Source: Cardiocondyla obscurior (taxonomy: Eukaryota > Arthropoda > Insecta > Hymenoptera > Formicidae). Taken from it: a DNA stretch of 64,000 nucleotides. Location of the stretch: the NCBI RefSeq assembly GCF_019399895.1, contig NC_091872.1:4720395-4784394 (forward strand), written 5' to 3'. A program made the translations under genes and the position numbers. Of the stretch, positions 11,815-25,100 are shown piece after piece. Position 1 is the stretch's first letter, and each line of letters begins with the position of its first letter. The notes under the pieces are model-generated. The model had not been told where the DNA came from. It saw only the letters and a program-made list of their open reading frames with translations, and searched no databases.

Positions 11815-12384
11815 TAGACCCACGCGCCCTCCGCAATTGTTAAAACCTTGTATCTCACACGCGTCTGAAATACGCGAATCGAATGCAATACCGGGACGAT
11901 TAAAGAACCACTAAGTCGCTGACGACTCGCGATAAAATTCCTCGTTTCTTCCATAATTAAGGCTTACGCGTTTTCAACGACCGCTCACGACCGGTACTTG
12001 GGTGGCTGGGCGCGAGGAGACATAAGGACCGCTAGTTTAAGATTATTTCGCACAAAAACGTACTGATCAGGCAACGCAGGATAATAGCTTAGAGTCACGC
12101 GTCCTGCGCAACTACTAAAGCCCTTGTACCTCACACGCGTCGGAAACGCGTGATTAATCGAACGTAATATCGAGTAGCGACCCGTACAAGCAATTCCGTC
12201 GCAATAAAGAGAGAAAGAGAGAGAAAGAGAAAGAAAAAAAAAAATATAAGGAAACTCTTCGCTCTCCGCTTTCTTCGTAAATTAGAGACACGCGTTTTCA
12301 ACGACTGCTCGCGATGGTACTTGGGTGGCTGGGGTGCGAAGACATAAGGACCGTTTAGTGCTTAAGATTACTTCGCACAAAACT
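11815..12384. repeat. Diverged tandem duplication (copy A 11815-12058, copy B 12090-12384)
   Basis: The two copies share several blocks in order: CTCACACGCGTC, then ACGCGTTTTCAACGA, then GGTACTTGGGTGGCTGGG, then GACATAAGGACCG, and an end block AAGATTA-TTCGCACAAAA. The best blocks are near identical and the middles have diverged, with a GA-rich microsatellite expansion in copy B. Neither copy has a shared open frame, so the conserved blocks look regulatory or RNA-related. Confidence 0.8.
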
Positions 12385-12754
12385 TATGGGTAAGCTTTGA
12401 CATTCTGATCTATAACACAATAAAGAAATAAAATAAAAATAAATAAAAAAGAAAAGCCCGAGACAAATAGCGCGTAAGGTATTATTAAAATACTTTTAAG
12501 TAATTTTAAATAATTATCGGTAAATCGCGGTCTCCTTAAAGGAGGCGATAAAACGTTGTGTCACCTTTAACGTAAGAAACGTACCGGGGAACGTACCCCG
12601 GGTTGACAGAGTACAATCGCGGAAAATAAAAAAAAAAACGAACACACACACACAAAGGTATCGGGAAACGTGTCACCGTATCACCGTACTTTATATGGAA
12701 CGTGAAGATCCGATAGATCACACGGGAATCGCCAGACTTCGATATCGCCGACTT

Positions 12755-12790
12755 CTGACTCGGCGCGAACCGCGGATCTATCTTAAATAG
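12755..12790 (-). promoter_or_regulatory. l(2)efl: Candidate core promoter of the sHSP gene (TATA-like plus initiator)
   Basis: On the minus strand TATTTAAG lies at 12789-12782, followed by TCAG at 12758-12755, placing the initiator A about 33 bp downstream of the TATA-like box. This spacing is normal. It lies 2.3 kb upstream of the sHSP ATG, and possible GTACGT donors occur around 12570-12600 for a 5' UTR exon joining the acceptor next to that ATG. The link to the gene is inference. Confidence 0.3.
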
Positions 12791-15700
12791 CCGCGATGAA
12801 GAGGAGGCGTACAATGTCACGTGACGTTGCACTGACTGTTCTATCCAAGAATACATCGACTTTGAAATGCAAAGACTTTGGTGGCGATCGGCGCCGCCGT
12901 TCTTTGCCGCGGCGGCATTTCAGGCAATCTTGCCTCTTTCCGAAACTGCGATCGGAATTCTCGCTGGTTCGTCATCCACGCGATCACCGCGAGGAGATAG
13001 CCGGTCTTGCGATCCGAATTTGGGTCTGATTACAAGGAAACTACTCTGGACAGTTGCGTAAAAAGAAAAAAAAAAAAGAAAAAGATACGAATTTAATATT
13101 ATTATCGCGACGCGACGCGACGCTACATCTGTTCGCGATATAACGAATTGAAAAACTGATTGTAGTTTGCATCCAAACGTAGCTTAAACCAAACGTTTCT
13201 CTGAAGCTTCTTTTGCTTCGACCGCATTAGGCTGAGCAAACCACCAAAAATAGAAGAAATAGAAGCGGCGACTTTTCGATCAGTCGCGACGAACTGCTTA
13301 ATTATCGATTTATTAAAAAATCGTAGCAAATGCCAAGAACGTACTTCAATTGCCGCGAATTAAAGTTCGCATTTTCAGGCGTAGATGAAACCTTGATTTC
13401 ACGAGAAGGAATATCAAACCGAGAGTTGAGAAGTTTTCGTAACGTGGAGAGTGCTAAGAGCGTCTTCTTAACGTGGGCTACCGCCTACACGCGTCTTATT
13501 TTAGGATATTGGATTATACGCATTTTACGTAGAATACGTTTCCTTCGATTTGCTTCTTTCTCGTTAAGTATATGTATAATATGGAAAGTTACGATTAACG
13601 CCGGTGTCAGCTTTGACCGACACATCCCTTTCGAATTTAATTATTTGCCAGTCAATAACCCGCGCGAGCACGATTTTCTCCGCGCATGAGAGACAGGTCA
13701 GATAGCTCCATCAATTTTTGCGTATGTCGCTTTGCGCGAGGTTAATTTTTAAGCTACATTTGATAAAGAGAAATTCAATGAATTCCATATCTACGTTTAT
13801 AATAATTCCATTATGAGAAAAAGTCGTCATCTATAAAAATAAAAAATTAAAAAAAAAATGACGTTTACGTCACCAAAAAAAAAAAAAAGAACATAAAGCT
13901 TAGGTATATGTGTACTACTATGTTTAATGCTAAGAGTAATACTTCGCGAGACGAGATACGTTACTTCGCGAATTTTGTCGAGTAAGCAGCAAATAGTAAT
14001 GAAGTCTTGAAATAGCTCCCGAATCACGTTTTGTCTAAAAATACTTGTCACCGACGGTGAACATTGAGCAACAGTCGTATTACCGCAGAATGAATAAATT
14101 TCGATCGAGTCAAAAACATAGGGAATAATTCTGTGACGTTTCAAGCTGAACCGAGAGCTCATACGCTTTCGATCGATAGCTATTATTAAAAGACACCCCG
14201 TCGGTGAACGGCAAAAAATAGTTTTAGATTTTTAATTCTGATTTTCACCGACAGCGAAATTACGATCGATTAAATACATACCTGGGAAAGAATGAGCTAG
14301 GCAGATTCTTAAATTCGGAATCACACCTGCGACAAATGTACCGAAGACGCGAGTAATTTTAACGTTAAGTGTAATCGTTAGATCTTTGGATGAATCATAC
14401 TATGTGGCATTATAGTAGTAACAATAAGATATACGATAAGGTAATTAAGTTACTTTATGTCCGTCAACCGCGCATCTAGCGCGTTGCATCTTACCATCAC
14501 GGATCAATCATAATTAATCGATAATTCCGAGCTGGAGTCTTATATCTTAAGAAAATTCTTCTCGTCGTTTTCACCTTCAACACCGAGATATCGTGAAGCA
14601 TTCCGTGTGTTTATGTGTCGTACTTTAAATTAATAAACTTCAAAAATGACTTAATATTCTGATTGTCTCTAGGAATAAAAAAAAGGCTATATGTCTCATT
14701 GATCTTATCTTAAAAAAAGGATATAGAAATTCAATTCTCGGGTTATTATAACGGCAATTGGTTTTTTCACTTAACTCACTGCAAGAATAATTGTCAGTTA
14801 TTCAAGAAATTAATTTCAATGTTTCGTGAATGGTATATTATCAATGATTAATTTCGTTTGTCTTGAAAATTTTTTATATATGTGAAACAAAAGTTTTATT
14901 AAGAATTAGTAAGATTGTAAGTTAATGGTAAAATCTATAATGATAAGCACGCACATACGTATCACGTTGTGAGAAAAAAAATTTAAAAAAAAAATAAAAA
15001 ATGGCACATACGCGAAGCGGGCACTTTGTAGTGTCTAGTACTGGATAAAACGGCCATGATCATTCGCGCGTCCCGTAGAGAATATTATGATGTAACACAT
15101 ATGTATACTTGTAAGCATATGTAAGCATACGTAAGAATCTTTACGATGAATGTGACTTAGTAATCACCTGTTAGGCTGATACTTGTAACTCGATGGGCTA
15201 TTGATGTTACTATACTCGTCTCTTTTTCGGTTTATAACATGCATAAATGTAACTACTGTTCTTAGATGCAACAACGTTATGTCAAGGCAATGATAGATTG
15301 AAAAAACGAATGCGCATTTCCTGCATTAACAAAAGGAATAAAAATAAAAATAAAATAAAATACAAATAAACCGAAAATTTGTAATTTACATAACTGAGAT
15401 TATATATATATACGATCTGTTAATAACAAAAATGTTTGAAATTCTATCTCGATACGGCTTACACTTTATACCTGGTTTTAATTTAATTCTGTATTTAATG
15501 CAGCGAATAGAAATAGGCCCCACGCCATTTCTTGGCTGAAAGGAACAATAAAGTGACATCTGACAGACACCAATGCGAGTATTTTCCTTATGATTAAGGT
15601 GCACCAGTCCTTCCAAGTAACTGTTAAAACTTAATGATATAAAATTGCACGAGAAATTCAGTTTTGAGTATATGAAATCAGAGATTATTTAAATGCAATA

Positions 15701-16086
15701 TTCTGATTTATTTGTTTCTTTCGGATGTTCAATTTAATGACCAGCATGCGAAAATGTAGCGAAGACCTTCATTCGAAGTAACATAATCGTCGCAGCCGCA
15801 TATACAAAGGTATTTTTCTTAATATTATACGTATCTTACTAATATGTTTAAAATAAGAATACAGCGAGTGTGATTAAAGAAAATGGGAGTTACATATAAA
15901 TAATGAAGATGCTGATGGCATGCGAAACGGCAGATTACATATATATCTCCTTAAAAAACGACTCGGGAAGACACGTCGTCGCTCTATCTTTAAATACATA
16001 AATACTATACATGTCTTTGTGATAATTGCAACGTAAATATTACATAACGAGATACAGAATGAAACGAGACGCACTTTTCAAGATAA

Positions 16087-16155
16087 TTACGGTATTTGCA
16101 TCTCGGTATGTTGCTGCAGCTTCTCGACATCTTGCAAAGTGGATATACCCTGTTC
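16087..16155 (-). CDS. Pde8: Pde8 last coding exon (stop)
   Basis: 69 nt after CTTTACAG. Encodes 22 residues (EQGISTLQDVEKLQQHTEMQ then IP) and TAA. A minus-strand AATAAA at 15707-15712 would give a 3' UTR of about 370 nt. Confidence 0.9.
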   Translation of the reverse strand, partial: EQGISTLQDVEKLQQHTEMQIP

Positions 16156-19100
16156 CTGTAAAGCATACAATACAATTTGTAAAGAAAAAGAAATTCGTCA
16201 GCATACTTCGAGTTACGGATTTAAATATTTGAACATTTTTTTTTCCACTTGCAAATTATAACGTTAAGTTGTAGATTTAACAGACAATACGGTACAGAAT
16301 TTTGAATTAATTGAAGCGGTCGAAATTAAACTTTTTTTTTTTTAATTAACAAATTGATTTCTTACATTATATTCTTTCCACTTCTCGTAGTTGTGCCGCA
16401 TATAGCCCACTATTTCCGGCATGTCGATAAACACTGCAAAATAAATGGCACGAATAATAAAATTTGAATATTAATATTTAATGAGGATTTAACGATAATA
16501 AGGAGAACAAACCATCCCAAGCTTCGATCATGTCGTTAATTATATAATCGACGAAACCGATTTGTGATTTCGGTATCGAGCATGTCATTCTGTCGAACAT
16601 TGGCATTACGACTGGCATTTTCAACTTTTTCTCTTCATCAGTCTAAAAAAAAAAAAGTTATCAACACATATTTACGTGCAAAAGTAATGAATTAATTTCA
16701 AAATTAATAATTTTAGTTAATAATTATCGAACCGTTTACCTGATTAAAGTATTCCTCCGCGATTCGCCTCGCCCATTCAACGCAACACTTCAATGGTCGC
16801 GTTGGATTAGATACGTCTGCGCATTTGATCATCATTCTTTTAACCAGTATTACATTATCCGGTTGTAGAACTACAGACATATCGAGAGAACCAGAATAAG
16901 TCTGCAAAAAATTTTTCCAAAAGTTAGACTTTTATTTATTATTTTCCGCGCATTTTGACATAAATTTAAATCGTACGCAGAATTCAATTAAGAACGCACG
17001 TTCTCGTATTACACGTTTCAAGTAAAATTAAATTTTAAGTACTTGTGAAATAATTTTAAGCCGAAAGTAATATAAAATATTCGGTACCTCTTGACCATCA
17101 CCGATTCTTGCGCTACAAACATTCATGAACTTCGCCAGGTGCTCAAAGTGCTTCGTCATTTCGGTCGCCAGAATCATGTCAATGACATTTTGTCGTAACA
17201 GCTTGTACGCATCTCGCTCCAGATTCTAAATCAGGCGTTCAATCCAATATTATACTTTCAGATTATTCCACACGCCTGCCTTTAGATCAATGATATAAGA
17301 ATGTATAAGAAGAAACTTACCTTAAAAATATTAACACTGTCGTCTGACAGTGATAGTTTAAACGTTAAGGCTGCGTGATGTGATTCGAGAACTGACAAAT
17401 CGTTATAGAGTATTGCCAAACGGCTGTTAGCATTGCAAAGAAATTGGCTGGAAGAGAATTTGGTTTCGAGATTATAGACATATTTCATCTCACGTCAATA
17501 TATTAAATAATATTTGTTCGAAGCTACAGAAAAATAATTTAAATTTAATATTTTATATAATTGTCCAGAAAACGTTTAATAATTTTTTTTTCGAATAATT
17601 TATATAGATAGAAATTTAAATTATATTTATTGTGTAAATATTTAAGCACGTCCATTAAGAAATTATATTTATTAAAAAAAAAAAAGCAATCTGCTTTACC
17701 TGGACCGTCCGGGATGATCAATATCGTGCGCAGCGGCGGCTATTAAAGCAGCAACCTCATCTAAAGGCTCTAAAATTTCTTTAAGCCTCTTCGATTGCAT
17801 AAATCTCGCAGTGGCTTGCATAACGTCTGCCGCGTGCGTCGAGTTGTGATAGCTATTTTCCGCGTTGTAATTGTGCTCGATAATGGCCAACCAGTTTTGC
17901 AACGTCTTTTCATCGCAATGTAACGTAGCGGGCACTTGGTACAAATTCATAATCGTTAATCCCAGAAAAACGAGTGGTCTGCAAATTAAAACGCAATTGA
18001 GCACAGCATGTCTTTACGCAGAAAAAAATATAGACATTATGAATGCTGATTAATAATTAATAATTATTTCCAGATTAATAATTGCATGTTCGCGACTTCG
18101 TACGACCCACCTTCCCTCTGTGAGCACTTCGAGCTTGAATATCTCGAAGTCCCAGTCGAGACTGTTGTCGAGTATTTCCGCGATTTCTTGTGGACCCATA
18201 AAATTTTTCACCTGCACACGTGAGTTAGTCGGATTCGTGATAGCTTTAATAGCAGACAATCTCACGGAATCCGATGATGACCTTCTGGATTCCCACGCTG
18301 TACGTGGAGACTGTCAAATAATTGGAAAAAAAATTCAACTTTTAATTAACGCGCGTAATTTATGATTTTTTTTATTCCTTGCAAATTTATTGATTAATTA
18401 TTTTTTTAATATAAATAAATAACGAAGAAATGCTTACGGCGAGCAACGCGCCGACGAGATCCGTGGCAACCGGATCGCTGTACATTGCTCTATCTTCTTT
18501 AAGGTGCGGAACGTAAAGCTCCGTCGTCTTTAAAATATCAATTGCCTGGAACAGACGCAAAAGAAGCATATGTTTAATTGAACGGGCGTGATTGCAAGGC
18601 ATTACCGACTTGCTGGTTAACTATAACTTTGTCGTACTTTATCAATCTGCGCTGCCGTTTCCGGGTTCGTTGTGTCAGTGACTGCGTTCGAAAGTAACGT
18701 AATGACTTTAGTGATGGGAGCTTCCAGTTGCAAAGTATGCAACTTCTGCAAGCTGGACCGCCTACGACCTGTTACAGAAATATAATATTTTTTTTATATT
18801 AAGATCGATATTTATATATATATGCTTTAAAAAATTATGGCATGTGCTCGATTTAGAGCGCAAAGATAACTTTGCAGTTTTACATTATAGTTATATTAAA
18901 ATTGCACAATATATTAATAGAATGCTGCATATAATTTTAATTTTTTTAGGAGCGCATTAGCGATGCGGATCGGCCGGTGAGAGATGAATCCGTACAGTTT
19001 AGCTGGGTTATAGCAGGTGCGTTCCAGTTTTGCGCTATTAAATTTCTTGACGTGTTTACAGCGATGGTGTAGGGATGATATCGACGCGATAACTCTTTAA

Positions 19101-22100
19101 CGTAAAAATACGTGCCGCAAAATGCGCCATAAAATTACCGGTGACCTAATTCGCGTTTTTTAACACGTTCATTTTTATATCGAAGGACGTAGCAACAAGA
19201 CGCGCGAACGACGGTATGCGTATTTATAGAATAGTCAAATTGCTGCGATTCATTGATTCCAGCGACATTTATTTTATACTTGTAAAAGCACTTTACCTTC
19301 GCTTATACCGGATTTTACGTCGGAAGATTTCCGCGTGTTCGATAACGCGTTTGTTTTCAGAGGAGGATGCAACGGGCTGTTAATTGGGCTTATTGGCGCC
19401 GAATTTTCAGTCAGATACGTAGTATCATATACGTATACATAATGACTTGGCTTTCTGAAAATAAATTCAAACAAAATCAATGCAAGAAGAAACACATTAA
19501 TAGAAAAAAAAAAAGATTCATAGATCATTGCAATTAATAAAACGTACTTTAATGTGATACAGAAAGGAATTATCCTACAATTAATCATAATCATTTGATT
19601 GTTTTTTCTCTTGCAGTTCATATTCCCTTCGAACTCCCGGCCTTTAGACAACTGTTGTTCCATGAGAGGGTAATTTTCATAGTACACTATTTCCGAGAGA
19701 TTTCTTCCCATCATTTCCTCCGTCTTATATCCTAATAATTTTTCGCTGACTTTATTTAGAAACTAAAATCAACGTGAAATTATGGTCTACGTATAAATAT
19801 TTAATAAAGTACGTCAAATAAATTATTAAAATAATGTAATAAATAATACATTAATTTTATATACAATATCAGGTGCACAATTTTCATAATTCTAGTCGAA
19901 AACATGGAGAATGACTATAGTAAATGTATTGGACATCAATACGTCATTTACGATACCTGTACAATGTTCTTATCATTGGTGACGTGCACCATATCGCGAC
20001 ACCTGTCAAGTGCCAAATATAATGCATGCGCGGCTGCTAGTTGAGTTCTTGGCAATAATGAGCTGGTATATATTCCTACTAATTCGTTTATTAATATACC
20101 TTCGTGTGAACATTCTATCAGTGCCTGAAACACGTACGAGGCTAAATAAAGTATCCGATAAAAAAAAGGCTGCCCATAAATCTGTTTTATGTGCTCTTAA
20201 AACATTTTTGTGTAGCACTTACTCTGCTAAATCCCGTTTCTAACAAGTTCAATGCCACAATATGGTTTTTTTCATCGAGCATGAAGTATCTAAAAGATGT
20301 TCGAGATCAGAATATCACGTGCAGTAAGAACAAATGTAAATTGACTCGTATGTGAAAAAGGAAACTTACGATTTTTTCACGAGCGCTATAATGACAGAAT
20401 TATGATAAACCGAACTCGATCTAATCGCTCTGAAATTTAATATATTTAATATTTAAAGTAAACTGATTTTTTTATTAAAAAAAATAAAGTAAAAAGTTCT
20501 ATAAACATTATTTATTAAATAATATTTAAGTGCCATACCTACAAATAGCATCACCTTCGCTCGAGTGATGTCCCCTGTGATCAATAATTACTAATTCATG
20601 AACACGATTTTGAAAAAGTTCTATAGCTTTCTCCGCATCTTTTGCCACCGACACGCTCCATCCCAATCTCCTCGCGGTATTAGCAAGTATGTCCATTTGC
20701 GGGTCATCTTTGCTAAAGACTAATAATATCTGCGCAGTAAAGATAGAAAATATGGGAACTAATGGCATGCTGGATTCCTAAAATCGGATTTTACAGCCGG
20801 CAATTTTATCAGATGTCGTAATACTTACTTTTATGACACTAGGAACGTTGGTTGTCAGTAAATAATTATTAAGATCTTGCGGCCCCTTCTGTAAACAAAA
20901 ATAAAAGTATCCTACGAAACTGAATAAAGTAATAAATTTCTGATTGCAGCTACAGAAATAAATTGGGCAAAGAGATTTTATCAGCGCTTTTTGTAATTTG
21001 TATGTGTTTGCTACGAGTAATGCTTATTTGGCCAAATCTAATCAGAGACTTAGTATTAATGCACCGATATCAGTGTCAGATACATACTGATTCCCCTTTA
21101 TCTTGGTAGATCGATTCAAGCAGTTTGTAAATTTTCGCCCGACGACGCGCACGTGGGGACGCTTCCTCGTTTTTTGCGGTTTTGTAATACATAACTTGAT
21201 CTCTCATTTGCGATAAAATTAATAATCATACTTTTTTTTTTTTTTTCTTTTCGTTTGTATACGTCAAAACATATGACGTTAATAACGAAGTCAGCAGTTT
21301 TACGTTTCAAGGATTTTGATAAAAATCGTTGTTAAAACAAGTAGTCAACTAACTGCAAAATTATCGCAAACGTCGGCTCTGCTAAAGAGTTTGTGCATTT
21401 ACTGCGCATTAGAGATACGTCGTAGAATATTATTGCGACTTACGGCAGTGTGGTTAATTAACTATCGCGAGTGCTCTTCGGGAAAATTAAATTATTGATA
21501 TACGGCAAGCGCGTGAGAAATGATGATTGGTAATAATTTCGTACCCTAATGCGGGCTGCCAGTTGCGGAATCAATTTAGCCACTTGCATATTTTTAATGT
21601 ACCATCTTTTTGCATGCACACGACACTGAAGACACTATCGTACTACGGCCACAATTCTTACTTGCGAATGTTACTGTTGCCAATGTCGCAACAGACACAA
21701 AGCACCGGTAGACGCGTCTATTCATTTTTCAACGTCTTGTTAAGCGCGTTAAAAGCAAAATAGCAACTGCAAAGACGACGCATGTACCACACTGCATACT
21801 GGCAACTGGATTTATATTAATTCTTTTATGATATTTATTATTCTAACTTTCTTGTGAAAAAAATACAACGCAGCATGGCGATATACATATACAGTAGAAC
21901 ATGTTACTTGCTTTTTAACCTGAAGAAACTTATCTTCTCTATTAATTCTCATAAAATTTTATTCCCATTAATATTAAATTTATAATTTATTCTTAATATT
22001 CTTTGATAAAATTAATATTAAAAATTATATTAAAAGTTTGAAGTACGTTAAATTTTGTACATATATTATTCGAGTCATTATGACTGATCGCTTGTGGATA

Positions 22101-25100
22101 TGGTTTTTGGATCAGACATGAAATCAAAGAGAGACAAAAGCGTTTTATGATCAGTTTAAAATATCATTTTCTTTCTGCTCCGAGAACACAATTATTAATT
22201 AAAGAAAAAAAAAGATAAAAAAGAAAGAAAAGAAAACTGCACATTAGATTGAGGAGTACAATATTCGCTTTTTCAATGGCTCGACGAAGGATAAATCATA
22301 GGAAGGGTGGAAAAGTTCATCTGTTCGTACGTTCATGTAGAAAAAGTTCTGCATTCGAGAAAAAAGCTCCTTGCGACGAGAGGAACGATCGTCCTGCTAT
22401 CGATTCGTCGCGAGTACCCGTGCGGTAGTAATCAACGTCTCTCCTATAGACGTAAATGCAACGCGAAATGAATGAACGGAGTGAGTGGTTATTGCAATTA
22501 TCTTACGTGCGTTTCTGTGTAAAATCAGAAGAAATCATAGAGGGAAATCGAATACGGCAGACCGAAAGTTTCGCACAAAATCGGCGGAATATTAAATACG
22601 AGCTGCCGTTTGACGTTTAGTTTGACGCAACGCGTCTCGCTTTTAGTCCATATCAAACTTCGTCTAACTTTTTCACAAAAACGCTGCTCCCGCCAATAAT
22701 TCAATCAGAATAATTGCCGTGCGTGACAACTCCGACAATTGCGTTATCGTCCGGACTGCGGAGAGTACATAAACGCAAGCACGTTCGAGAAACAATGATT
22801 AACGGAGGGGAACGACGGCGAAGTGAATAAGATAAAAGAGTGACGTCGTCGCGTTCAAAAACACGTACCAAACTTTTTGCTTAACTAGACACTTCTTCAT
22901 CAACGTGGACTGTCGATCGCGCTTGATCGGCGTCGAGGATCAAAAGATATGAAAAAAAAAAGTTTGCCATGAACCAACTTTGTACCTCCCTTGAAGGGCT
23001 CCGAGTCGATGCATCAAATAATTTACTCTTCCCTTTTGCCGATTTTTTTCCCCTCTCCTTGAAAACGCGCGATGCGCAATTAATTAACACCTCACCTCTC
23101 ATTTTCCGGATAGCCCGAAACGCGTGCGATAATCGCGCGCCTCACATCCGCATACTTCAAACAAACAGTCCGCTGGTCTGGTCTTTCGTTCCTTGCTCGA
23201 TCGCACCCGTTTAGGGACAGTCTATAGACAGTCTATAGACCCTGTCTATAGTTCTACGCGAGCGGCGAGATCTTAACCCGCCGAGGAGAAGCAGCCAAAT
23301 GAGGGAGCTTGTGCTCACTGCGATTGCGCGCCGCAAATTAATTATTCAGCTCGCGTTTATGCTCGCGACGTTCAAGCGCGTCCGAACAATTTTCATATTT
23401 AATCGGACCATTGGGGGATGGATGACTATCGAGTCGATCGAGCATTACCCCGCCGTCACCCCCGCGCGAAACTTTGTGGTAAACGCCGCGCGAATTATTG
23501 AAAGGGTTGGTCTCGGTGGAAAGCCGCGTCAGCGGTACGCAGAAAAAAAAAACGCACTTATATTTAGAATCACTGCTCGTGAAGCTTTTATCGCGGGGGA
23601 GAGGGGTCTTGATTGCGGGTTTTCCAACGGAACCCTGTGAGAACGGTGAAGACTGACGCTGACGGCCACTCTTCGCTAGATTATTTCTCCGCTTTTTTAT
23701 GTCTTTTTTTTTTTCTTTCCACTGCCTTCTCTTAACAATCGAATATTCTCTGCAAGAGGGATTTACACCGCTCTCCCTTTTCAAGCTATTTATGAGCACA
23801 CTTCCGCGTGGCTTTTTTTTTCGTAAATTTTCTTTTCGTTGGATTTTCCTTCACCTTAATAATTTTGTTTACGCAACGATGATCTTGATATTTTATCAAT
23901 GAACGGCATGATAACTTAAATAATTTTTTAATAGACGCTCTTTAATGTGAAAGCTAAAAGAAGCAGAACGTAATAGAGTAGAGATGAAAGTGAGATAATT
24001 AAAATGATAATACATTCTTACGCTGAAGATAACAAATTAAAATTAACGTAGATGGAATATTTAGATAAATACTTATAGACAATTTTATCTAATGACAGTC
24101 GTACTCTATCATTTAACGTGACGGAGTTTCTCAATTTTTCAAATTGATTTAATACTGAAAATGTATTACACATTTGAAAATATTCACGTTTTTTAATACA
24201 CCTCACACTAAATCGTTAATTTCGATCAAAATTAAAAGAAAAGGGATATGACGCGGTATCATAAAAAATCAACCTACCTCTTATCTGTACTCAAAAATAT
24301 TAAGTGGGACAATGCCTAGGCAATTGTTATCTCTGGTTACGAATGTGAGAGTCTAGATAGCAGCCAAGATTAATAGAAATATGATAACGCACACCTACGT
24401 CACAAGCTACGTCACCTATCGTCAAGTGCATCGTCTTTGCGATATTAGCTTATTATAACATCCCGCTTACTAGGGAGATTTAATAAGACAAATGTCGTCA
24501 TTTTTTTTTAAATAAAAATAAAATAATAAATAAAATTAATAAAATTCTATAAAATAAATATATCAAAAAATAAGAATAACTTACGATAGTCAAGTAATCG
24601 CTGCTCTCGTCGTGTGGGCTGTCCTCGAAAGGTGTTTTTTCATTTTTCTCGGCCACAATATCAAGCGCATCCGTCTTACCTGAAACAACATCACTAAATA
24701 TTTAATTCGGTTACGATCGGGCTCGAAACTTGAACAGTATTCTTTCAAATAATCGAAAATTATTAGCAACAGGTAGTCGCTAAGCGTGACCATAGTATCG
24801 TAATTGAAGGTCTCCCGACCGCTGAGTTATACTTGATTCTATGCAATAAAACTAGCACTCTCTATCCACGTGTGTTGGTTTACGCGTCTACACCGGACAC
24901 TTTCTTAATCGTGCTCGATTTATCAATTAACGCGATTCAGTTATCGATGCATTAGCAATTACGGTAACGAAGCTTGTTAGAAGTGCACTCACCTATTTCA
25001 TACGCGTATATCTTATGGGGTTTATGGGTCACAGTAATATTTGTTGCGATTAAAAGTCAATTGAATTTAATTACAAGGTAAATTGATCGTCGCAGAAACT

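Larger units (their letters stand above)
10453..16086. other. Intergenic region between sHSP and Pde8
   Basis: Expected to hold the sHSP 5' UTR and promoter and, at its right end, the Pde8 3' UTR. A long T tract lies near 11709-11729, a GA-rich microsatellite at about 12205-12240, and short GCGAC tandem copies near 13107-13122. An unassigned 119-codon plus-strand open frame (13330-13689) has no recognisable family and is not called as a gene. Confidence 0.5.
20889..24584 (-). other. Pde8: Pde8 intron 2 (3,696 bp)
   Basis: Contains GC-richer stretches with unconvincing open frames at 22881-23640, a palindromic decamer repeat at 23220-23251 and a pair of CRE-like half sites at 24397-24414. No coding exon recognised. 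Confidence 0.85.

Noticed and set aside
13330..13689. 119-codon plus-strand frame between sHSP and Pde8
   Set aside because: Some hydrophobic content but no recognisable family, no start context or splice support; left as unassigned.
19274..19714. 146-codon single open frame across two Pde8 exons
   Set aside because: It reads through an intron (19547-19455) that happens to be open; the true product is spliced, as the PAS domain is only continuous after removal.
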